NCBI RefSeq assembly: GCF_014204415.1
Contig: NZ_JACHLE010000001.1
Location: 1 to 64,000 of the forward strand
Origin: Chryseobacterium defluvii
Lineage (GTDB): Bacteria > Bacteroidota > Bacteroidia > Flavobacteriales > Weeksellaceae
Length of the DNA: 64,000 bases
Reading direction: 5' to 3'
Position numbers and translations under genes: made by a program. This document shows, piece after piece, positions 58,018 to 64,000 of the stretch. Under the pieces are notes generated by a model. The model made no database searches. It saw nothing but the letters and a program-made list of their open reading frames with translations, and was not told where the DNA came from. The first letter of the stretch is position 1; each line of letters begins with the position of its first letter.

Positions 58018-59730
58018 ATGAAAAAGGTATTATTAGCAGCTGTTTTTTTAGCAGGATTTAATTTTTCTTTCGCCCAGGAAGCACAAACAAAGAATGTTGA
58101 TCCTGGCAAGGATAAAGACCTTATGACGTGGTACCATAAAGATTTTGCCACGGCAAAAGTATATGGAGTAAATACAGAAAATGCATATAAATTTCTGGAA
58201 TCCAAAGGTTTAAAACCATCTACTGTTGTAGTAGGGGTTTTGGATAGCGGAGTTCAGGTAGATCACCCGGGATTGGTAAAGAATATCTGGACGAATCCAA
58301 ACGAAGTACCTAATAATGGGAAGGATGATGACGGAAACGGATATATTGATGATGTACATGGATGGAATTTCATAGGAGGTAAAAATGGGGATATTAGTGT
58401 CGATAATATGGAGATCACCAGAGTGGTGGCCAAGTATAAACCTGTTTTCGAAGGAGATGATTCTACAAAGAACAAAGCCAATCAGGCTAAAATGCCGGAA
58501 GAGTTTGCCATGTATATGAAGTCTAAAGAGCTTTATAGCAAAAAAAGTATTGAAGGCAAACAGGCTCTGAAAACCTATACCATGATCAATGAGATCATTC
58601 CTAATATGGTAAAGCTATTGGGAGGCAAATCCGTAACCGCTGAAAATATTGCTGCTATAAAAGCTCCTACCGATCAAAAGGATGCTATCGCTTACCAGAT
58701 TTTGGGCCAGGTGTCCCAAAGCCCGGAATTTAAAGGAAAATCTGCTGCTGAGTTTGAAAAAAGTATGAAAGAGCAGATGAAAGAAGCAATCGATCATTAC
58801 GAACCTCAGGCTAAGCAGTACGATCTGAACTATGATCCTAGAAAAGAAATCGTAGGAGATAACTATGATGATTATTCGGAAAAAGGGTATGGAAACAATC
58901 ATTATGAAGGGCCGGACGCAGAACACGGGACCCATGTTGCCGGGATCATTGCAGGACTTCCTCAGGGAAAAGAGATCCAGTACGGGGTGGCCTCAAAAGT
59001 GGCAAAGATCATGTCTGTAAGAACAGTTCCGAATGGTGATGAAAGAGATAAAGATGTGGCCAACGCCATCAGATATGCTGTAGACAACGGAGCTAAAATT
59101 TTAAATATGAGTTTTGGCAAGCCGGTTTCTCCGGGTAAAAATGTAGTATGGGATGCTTTCAAATATGCCCAGGATAAAGGAGTCCTTTTGGTGAAAGCAG
59201 CAGGAAATGAGAATGAAGATGTTTCGGAACACTTGGCTTATCCTACCAACTTTAAGAACGTAACGGATGAAAAACCGTTTGTGAACAACGTAATTGTAGT
59301 AGGAGCAAGTACCAACAGAAATAACGAGCTGAGAGCAGGCTTCTCCAATTTCAACAAAAAAATGGTGAACGTATTTGCACCGGGTGAAGAAATCTACTCC
59401 ACAGTTCCGAAGAATGAATACAAATACCTTCAGGGAACTTCTATGGCATCTCCGGTCGTAGCAGGGGCAGCAGCGGTTTTATTATCCTATATGCCGGGCT
59501 TGAAACCGGATCAGATCATTGAATCTCTTGTAAAATCAAGCAATCCGAATACGGAAAATCAGTTTGGCGATTTTTCCCAGTCGGGAGGTGTTATCGATCT
59601 GAAAAAAGCGGCAGAATATGCATATGCTAATTTTTACAATGCAAAATCTGTAAAATCTTCAGCTCCTAAAAAAGCGGTAAAACCCGTAAAAAAAGCACAG
59701 AAGCCTGCAGGAAAAGCAATAAAGTTATAA
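58018..59730 (+). CDS. Secreted subtilisin-like serine protease (S8) with catalytic-domain insert
   Basis: Signal peptide MKKVLLAAVFLAGFNFSFAQ. Catalytic Asp76 (VGVLDSGVQVDHPG), His303 (EHGTHVAGI), Asn in VKAAGNENE and Ser475 (GTSMASPV). More than 200 residues separate Asp and His, where classical subtilisins have about 30; the insert (130-290) is helical and charged. The C-terminus is a Lys/Ala/Pro-rich tail (SSAPKKAVKPVKKAQKPAGK) and lacks a T9SS domain. Outer surface or periplasm. It is unlike the leaderless S8 at 8075. Confidence 0.92.
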   Translation: MKKVLLAAVFLAGFNFSFAQEAQTKNVDPGKDKDLMTWYHKDFATAKVYGVNTENAYKFLESKGLKPSTVVVGVLDSGVQVDHPGLVKNIWTNPNEVPNNGKDDDGNGYIDDVHGWNFIGGKNGDISVDNMEITRVVAKYKPVFEGDDSTKNKANQAKMPEEFAMYMKSKELYSKKSIEGKQALKTYTMINEIIPNMVKLLGGKSVTAENIAAIKAPTDQKDAIAYQILGQVSQSPEFKGKSAAEFEKSMKEQMKEAIDHYEPQAKQYDLNYDPRKEIVGDNYDDYSEKGYGNNHYEGPDAEHGTHVAGIIAGLPQGKEIQYGVASKVAKIMSVRTVPNGDERDKDVANAIRYAVDNGAKILNMSFGKPVSPGKNVVWDAFKYAQDKGVLLVKAAGNENEDVSEHLAYPTNFKNVTDEKPFVNNVIVVGASTNRNNELRAGFSNFNKKMVNVFAPGEEIYSTVPKNEYKYLQGTSMASPVVAGAAAVLLSYMPGLKPDQIIESLVKSSNPNTENQFGDFSQSGGVIDLKKAAEYAYANFYNAKSVKSSAPKKAVKPVKKAQKPAGKAIKL

Positions 59731-59753
59731 AATAGTAAACAGATACTGAATTT

Positions 59754-59797
59754 AAAACGGAAAAAGTCCCGATTTTCGGGACTTTTTCCGTTTTTTT
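59754..59797 (+). terminator. Terminator after the secreted subtilase
   Basis: Long hairpin AAAACGGAAAAAGTCCC-GATTTTC-GGGACTTTTTCCGTTTT plus T run. Confidence 0.9.
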
Positions 59798-59848
59798 ATG
59801 ATTTTGGCACGGTTTTTTGTAACTTTATTGTATTAATAATAAACAGAT

Positions 59849-60340
59849 ATGAAAAAGTTACTACTTGCAGGAATGTTGGGGACTTCGCTCTTTGCAGTGT
59901 CTTGTTCCACAGTTAAGAAAGCAGAAACATCTCAGAATCAGAGATCGGAATTCCTAAAGCTAAAAGGAGACTGGGAGATCGTAAGCATCGATTATGATAA
60001 ACAGTACAAAATCAAACCATTTGATGAGGGTGCTGACGCTCAGTGCTTTGTGGGCAGTCATTGGAGACTGATCCCTAATAACTATTCAGGGGCATATACC
60101 TTAAAAGGCGGTGGAGCATGTCCGGCACTTACACAGCCAATTAAATTTGAAATAAAAAGTGGAAACACTTTCATGTTCAAAAAAATAATGGCTGATACAA
60201 AAGCCAAGCAAAATACAGTAGGATACTCTCTGAATGTGATTGACCAGACTACAGACCAGTTTTCGCTTGAACAGAATGTTCCGTTCGATGGAAGCACGGT
60301 GAGAGTTGTTTATAACTTTCAGAGAACAGGAATGAAATAA
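59849..60340 (+). CDS. Lipocalin-like lipoprotein
   Basis: 163 residues. Signal MKKLLLAGMLGTSLFAVSC with lipobox Cys19. Lipocalin-type opening LKGDWEIVSIDYD, paired Cys in QCFVGSHW and GGACPAL, and a strand-rich body ending FSLEQNVPFDGSTVRVVYNFQ. Such lipoproteins are common in Bacteroidota; ligand unknown. The OmpA-like gene follows after 23 bp, probably in the same transcript. Confidence 0.87.
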   Translation: MKKLLLAGMLGTSLFAVSCSTVKKAETSQNQRSEFLKLKGDWEIVSIDYDKQYKIKPFDEGADAQCFVGSHWRLIPNNYSGAYTLKGGGACPALTQPIKFEIKSGNTFMFKKIMADTKAKQNTVGYSLNVIDQTTDQFSLEQNVPFDGSTVRVVYNFQRTGMK

Positions 60341-60363
60341 TTAAAACTAATAAATATTACAAA

Positions 60364-61053
60364 ATGAAATTTAACAAAACATATATAGGAGCTCTTTTTT
60401 TGTCATCAGCTTTATTGTTAACCAGTTGTGAGGCAGTTCAAAACTCAAATCACCAGCAAAGAGGTACAGCAGTAGGAGCTGCTTCAGGAGCAGTGATCGG
60501 AGGTATTTTAGGAAATAATGTAGGGAAAGGTAAGAATGCCGCACTAGGTGCCGTATTAGGTGGAATTATAGGAGGTGTTGCAGGAAATGTGATCGGTTCT
60601 AAGATGGATAAGCAGGCTAAAGAAATTAAAGAAACTTTACCGGGAGCTGAGGTGGAAAGAGTGGGAGACGGTATTAAAATTACCATGAGCGAAAGCATTG
60701 TCAACTTTGCATTTAACTCTTCAGATCTTACACCAGTGGCAAAAGCCAACTTAGACAAACTTACTCAGGTTCTTATCAATAATCCGGATACCAACATCAA
60801 TATCTATGGACATACGGACAGCAAAGGTACTGATGAATATAATATGGGGCTTTCCGAAAGAAGAGCCAACTCTGTAAAATCTTATCTGATGGCTAAAGGA
60901 ATTACATCTGCCAGATTGTTTGCTATGGGTGAAGGGGAAAGCAAGCCTGTGGCTACTAATGATACGGAAGAAGGAAGAGCAAAAAACAGAAGAGTGGAGT
61001 TTGCTATTACAGCCAATGAAAAAATGATTAATGAGGCCCAGCAGGGACAATAA
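60364..61053 (+). CDS. OmpA-family lipoprotein with glycine zipper
   Basis: 229 residues. Lipobox LLLTSC (Cys22). A glycine-zipper segment (GTAVGAASGAVIGGILGNNV...GAVLGGIIGGVAGNVIGSKM) spans the membrane, then an OmpA peptidoglycan-binding domain: VNFAFNSSDLTPVAKANLDKL, INIYGHTDSKGTDEYNMGLSERRANSVKSYL and NRRVEFAI with the Asp and Arg that hold DAP. It tethers the outer membrane to the wall. Confidence 0.93.
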   Translation: MKFNKTYIGALFLSSALLLTSCEAVQNSNHQQRGTAVGAASGAVIGGILGNNVGKGKNAALGAVLGGIIGGVAGNVIGSKMDKQAKEIKETLPGAEVERVGDGIKITMSESIVNFAFNSSDLTPVAKANLDKLTQVLINNPDTNINIYGHTDSKGTDEYNMGLSERRANSVKSYLMAKGITSARLFAMGEGESKPVATNDTEEGRAKNRRVEFAITANEKMINEAQQGQ

Positions 61054-61080
61054 TTAATTTAACATATAAATATTTTCTTA

Positions 61081-61104
61081 AAAGACCGCTTCGGCGGTTT
61101 TTTT
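61081..61104 (+). terminator. Terminator after the OmpA-like gene
   Basis: ACCGC-TTCG-GCGGT tetraloop hairpin with a run of seven T. Confidence 0.85.
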
Positions 61105-61135
61105 GTATTTTTATACAGGTAAATTTTAAAATCAC

Positions 61136-61143
61136 TATTTTTG
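61136..61143 (+). promoter_or_regulatory. -7 box of the prenyltransferase-DprE operon
   Basis: TATTTTTG, matching TAnnTTTG, 17 bp before the ATG at 61161. Confidence 0.5.
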
Positions 61144-61160
61144 CAATTGAAATAGCATAA

Positions 61161-62048
61161 ATGAAGAAATATCTTAAACTACTCCGTGTAGAGCAATGGG
61201 TGAAGAACCTTTTTGTTTTTGTTCCCCTTTTCTTTTCAGGCAATATTACCAATCTGGATCTACTTACCAAGAGTATTTTTGCCTTTCTTATTTTTTCGGT
61301 TGCGGCCAGTGTCGTTTACATTCTGAATGATTACAACGATATTGAAGCGGATAAAAAGCATCCGGAAAAAAGAAGAAGGCCACTGGCAAGCGGAGCCATT
61401 TCAAAATCCAAAGCAATAGGGATCCTGGTGGGGCTGATCATTATGGATATTGCTCTTGTATTCTTGGCACAGGCCTATTTCCATGAAAGCCTTTGGAAGT
61501 TTGCAACGATCATAGGGATATATTTCGTAATGAATCTTGCCTATACCTTTAAACTTAAGCATGTTGCCATCATCGATATTTTTATCATTGCCACCGGTTT
61601 TGTATTAAGGGTACTTGCAGGAGGATACATTACGGGAATTTCTATTTCACAATGGGCTATACTGCTGACCTTTGTCCTCGCTTTGGTGCTGGCAATAGGA
61701 AAAAGAAGGGGAGAGCTTATCAATGCGCAGGTTTCAGGAAAAACGAGAAGAGCTTTGGACGGGTATAATGTCCAGTTTGCAGATATTGCTGTATCTATTT
61801 CAGTAACACTGGCTATCGTATGTTACCTGATGTTTACCCTATCTCCCGAAGTTCAGGGAAGGTTCCATGAAAGAGTTTTTTACACGGTTATCTTTGTTGT
61901 ATTTGCATTTTTAAGATACCTGCAGCAGACTCTTGTTTACAACAGGACGGAGTCTCCTACAAAGATAGTTTACAGAGACAGGTATATACAGGCAACCCTG
62001 CTATTGTGGGTTGCCGCGTTTCTCATTCAAATTTATTTTAAAAAATGA
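61161..62048 (+). CDS. UbiA-family prenyltransferase (decaprenyl-phosphate phosphoribosyltransferase-like)
   Basis: 295 residues, about eight membrane helices. YLKLLRVEQWVKNLFVFVPLFFSG, then the Asp motif NDYNDIEADKKHPEKRRRPLASG, the second Asp-rich motif in LINAQVSGKTRRALDGYN, and the C-terminal YRDRYIQATLLLWVAAFLIQIYF. The wording RVEQWVKN and NDxxDxEADxxHPxKRxRPLASG matches the DPPR synthase branch that makes decaprenyl-phosphoryl-phosphoribose, not quinone prenylation. Its stop overlaps the DprE1-like gene by 4 bp, matching that pathway. Confidence 0.88.
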   Translation: MKKYLKLLRVEQWVKNLFVFVPLFFSGNITNLDLLTKSIFAFLIFSVAASVVYILNDYNDIEADKKHPEKRRRPLASGAISKSKAIGILVGLIIMDIALVFLAQAYFHESLWKFATIIGIYFVMNLAYTFKLKHVAIIDIFIIATGFVLRVLAGGYITGISISQWAILLTFVLALVLAIGKRRGELINAQVSGKTRRALDGYNVQFADIAVSISVTLAIVCYLMFTLSPEVQGRFHERVFYTVIFVVFAFLRYLQQTLVYNRTESPTKIVYRDRYIQATLLLWVAAFLIQIYFKK

Positions 62049-63361
62049 AGCCGAATTTTATACAGAAAGTGACCAACTGGGGCAATTTTCCCATAGTGGA
62101 AAAAGAAATGAAGGCTGAAGACAGCTTCAAAAAAATAAAAGAATTTGTATTAAGCCATAATGAAGTTATCGCAAGAGGAAACGGAAGATGTTACGGAGAT
62201 GCTTCATTGGGAGAGCATATATTTTCTACAAAAAGACTCAATAAATTGATCAGTTTCGACCGTCTGAACGGGGTTATTGAATGCGAGTCCGGTGTGTTGC
62301 TTTCAGAGGTATTGGAAGTGGCTGTTCCGCAGGGATATTTCCTGTATGTAACTCCGGGAACAAAATTTGTTTCCGTGGGCGGAGCCATCGCATCGGATGT
62401 TCATGGAAAGAATCACCATTCGGAAGGTTGCTTTTCCGAGTATGTAATGGAGTTTACCCTGATGAATGAGCATGGAGAAATCATCACATGTTCCCGGGAG
62501 GAAAATCCGGATAAATTCTGGGCAACTATCGGAGGAATGGGACTTACGGGAATCATTCTTACAGCAAAATTTAAACTTAAAAATATAGAATCGGCCTATA
62601 TTCGACAGGAAAGCATAAAAGCTGAAAATCTGGATGAAATCTTCAGGCTGTTTGATGAAAGTGAAAGCTGGACCTATACGGTGGCCTGGATCGATTGTCT
62701 GCAGAAGGGCAAAAATATAGGAAGAAGTATTTTGATGAGAGGAGAACATGCTTTTCAGCATGAGCTGCCTCCAAACCTTTCCAGAAACCCTTTAAGGTTG
62801 AAAGCAAAATTGCAGCCTACAGTTCCTTTCTACTTTCCTGATTTTGTTTTGAATGCGCTTACCGTAAAGATCTTTAATCTGCTCTACTATAAAAAGCAGG
62901 CTAAAAAAGAGATTAAAAACTTCATTGATTACGAAACATTCTTCTATCCTCTGGATGCCATCAATGAATGGAATAAGATCTATGGAAAATCAGGCTTTAT
63001 CCAGTACCAGATGGTGATCCCTAAAGAAACCGGGAAAGAAGGAATGAAAAAGATCCTTGAAACCATTGCCAACAGCGGAAACGGGTCTTTCCTTGCCGTA
63101 TTGAAACTTTTCGGGAAAAATAACCCTGAAGCATATAATTCTTTTCCTTTTGAAGGCTATACCTTGGCATTGGATTTTAAAGTCAATTCAAAACTTAAAA
63201 AACTTATTGACCAGCTGGATGATATCGTTCAGGAATTCGGAGGAAGGATCTATCTTACCAAAGACAGTATGAGCAGATCGTCTTTGACCAATTATCTTAA
63301 AAATATTCAAAATCCTAAATTTGTGTCCTTACAGCACAAAAGAATCATAAATAATAATTAA
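62045..63361 (+). CDS. FAD-binding oxidoreductase, DprE1-like
   Basis: 438 residues of the vanillyl-alcohol-oxidase/BBE FAD fold: VIARGNGRCYGDASLG, VSVGGAIASDVHGKNHHSEGCFSEYVMEF (FAD site) and GGMGLTGIILTAKFKLK. The order and the neighbouring genes match mycobacterial DprE1, which oxidises decaprenyl-phosphoryl-ribose at C2'. The mycobacterial inhibitor-binding Cys387 cannot be located with confidence here. Coupled to the UbiA gene by an ATGA overlap and followed 3 bp later by a DprE2-like SDR. Confidence 0.88.
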   Translation: MKPNFIQKVTNWGNFPIVEKEMKAEDSFKKIKEFVLSHNEVIARGNGRCYGDASLGEHIFSTKRLNKLISFDRLNGVIECESGVLLSEVLEVAVPQGYFLYVTPGTKFVSVGGAIASDVHGKNHHSEGCFSEYVMEFTLMNEHGEIITCSREENPDKFWATIGGMGLTGIILTAKFKLKNIESAYIRQESIKAENLDEIFRLFDESESWTYTVAWIDCLQKGKNIGRSILMRGEHAFQHELPPNLSRNPLRLKAKLQPTVPFYFPDFVLNALTVKIFNLLYYKKQAKKEIKNFIDYETFFYPLDAINEWNKIYGKSGFIQYQMVIPKETGKEGMKKILETIANSGNGSFLAVLKLFGKNNPEAYNSFPFEGYTLALDFKVNSKLKKLIDQLDDIVQEFGGRIYLTKDSMSRSSLTNYLKNIQNPKFVSLQHKRIINNN

Positions 63362-63364
63362 GCG

Positions 63365-64000
63365 ATGATAGTTTTGGGAAGTACGTCTGAAGTGGCGCAG
63401 GCTTTTGTAGAAAAAGCTTTGGAAGAAGGAGAGAAATTCGAGAAAATATACTTATTCACCTCCAGTAAAGAGACCACCGAAAGATTTGCGAGGCATATAG
63501 ATGTGAAATTTCTACAGCAGTCCGAAGTCATAGAACTAGATCTCCTGAAAGAGGTTGATTATGCTCAGTTTGAAAATATTAATTCTCATATGTTATTTTG
63601 TGCCATAGGCTATTTGGGCGAAGGAACGGAAGAAGGGCTGTATGATCATAAGAATACGGAGAAGATCATTGATATTAATTATTCAAAACTGGTTCCCGTA
63701 ATGAATTATTTTGCCCGGAAGTTCGAAAGCAGAAGATCAGGAACCATCATTGGTTTATCATCAGTAGCCGGAGACCGGGGAAGACAGAGTAATTTTATTT
63801 ACGGAAGTGCCAAAGCTGCCTTTACGGCTTACCTGAGTGGCTTAAGAAACTACCTTTTTGATAAAAAAGTGCACGTGCTTACAGTAAAACCGGGATTTAT
63901 GGCCACAAAGATGACCCAAGGCCTGCCGTTGAATCCTAAGCTGACCGCCACTCCGGCACAGGCCGCAGCCTGTATCTATAAAGCCTATAAAAAGCAAAAG
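63365..64000 (+). CDS. SDR-family reductase, DprE2-like (cut by the window end)
   Basis: Open from the ATG at 63365 to the last base, 212 codons, so the 3' end is missing. Short-chain dehydrogenase features: MIVLGSTSEVAQAF (glycine-rich NAD site of unusual GxTSE form, as in DprE2), IGLSSVAGDRGRQSNFIYGSAKAA with Ser, Tyr and Lys of the catalytic set (SS, YxxxK), and VKPGFMATKMT. With DprE1 it would reduce the keto intermediate to decaprenyl-phosphoryl-arabinose. Third gene of the cluster, 3 bp after the DprE1-like stop. Confidence 0.87.
   Translation, partial: MIVLGSTSEVAQAFVEKALEEGEKFEKIYLFTSSKETTERFARHIDVKFLQQSEVIELDLLKEVDYAQFENINSHMLFCAIGYLGEGTEEGLYDHKNTEKIIDINYSKLVPVMNYFARKFESRRSGTIIGLSSVAGDRGRQSNFIYGSAKAAFTAYLSGLRNYLFDKKVHVLTVKPGFMATKMTQGLPLNPKLTATPAQAAACIYKAYKKQK

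Overview
The window reads as chromosomal DNA of a flavobacterium (Bacteroidota), most like Chryseobacterium or a close relative. The signs are AT-rich intergenic DNA, promoters with the TAnnTTTG -7 box instead of sigma70 boxes, families largely confined to Bacteroidota (GLPGLI, GSCFA, DUF5683, WbqC-like, very long LepB, DUF2461), and short hairpin repeats between genes. Genus assignment is inference from gene content.

Layout. 1-4235: 3' end of a nonribosomal peptide synthetase, its Sfp-type phosphopantetheinyl transferase and a secreted alpha/beta hydrolase, packed without gaps. 4399-17642: two tandem copies of a tRNA-Pro/tRNA-Arg pair (the right copy also has tRNA-Ser) bracket about 13 kb of accessory DNA. 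This holds a decayed TPR-like gene, a NarL-type two-component system with two unknown partner genes, a subtilase without signal peptide plus a membrane protein, and a four-gene operon: EndoU-type ribonuclease, FGE-fold protein lacking the FGE cysteines, unknown protein, and a 1304-residue fusion of a DyP heme peroxidase to a glycyl radical enzyme. 17881-20379: amidase and aspartase. 20725-28664: a surface polysaccharide region with two paralogous flippases, two glycosyltransferases, two methyltransferases and an M28-like peptidase with altered active-site residues. 28929-46000: mostly housekeeping genes (DEAD-box helicases, phosphate transport, polyprenyl synthase, GSCFA, TatD, Obg-adk-hpt, purA), with an XRE regulator facing a Cys-rich secreted protein and a ParDE-like toxin-antitoxin pair. 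46009-51046: a four-gene operon of two cell-wall hydrolases and two large paralogous proteins of unknown function, all without signal peptides. 51431-61053: TonB, ParA/ParB, DUF5683, DapB, LepB, WbqC-like, secreted subtilase, lipocalin-like and OmpA-like lipoproteins. 61161-64000: UbiA-type prenyltransferase, DprE1-like FAD oxidoreductase and the start of a DprE2-like SDR, which together look like a polyprenyl-phosphoryl-pentose pathway.

The best candidates for an undescribed system are the operon ending in the DyP-glycyl radical fusion (10687-17328) and the muramidase/NlpC-P60/paralog operon (46009-51046). Both are read from motifs by eye; no database search was possible.
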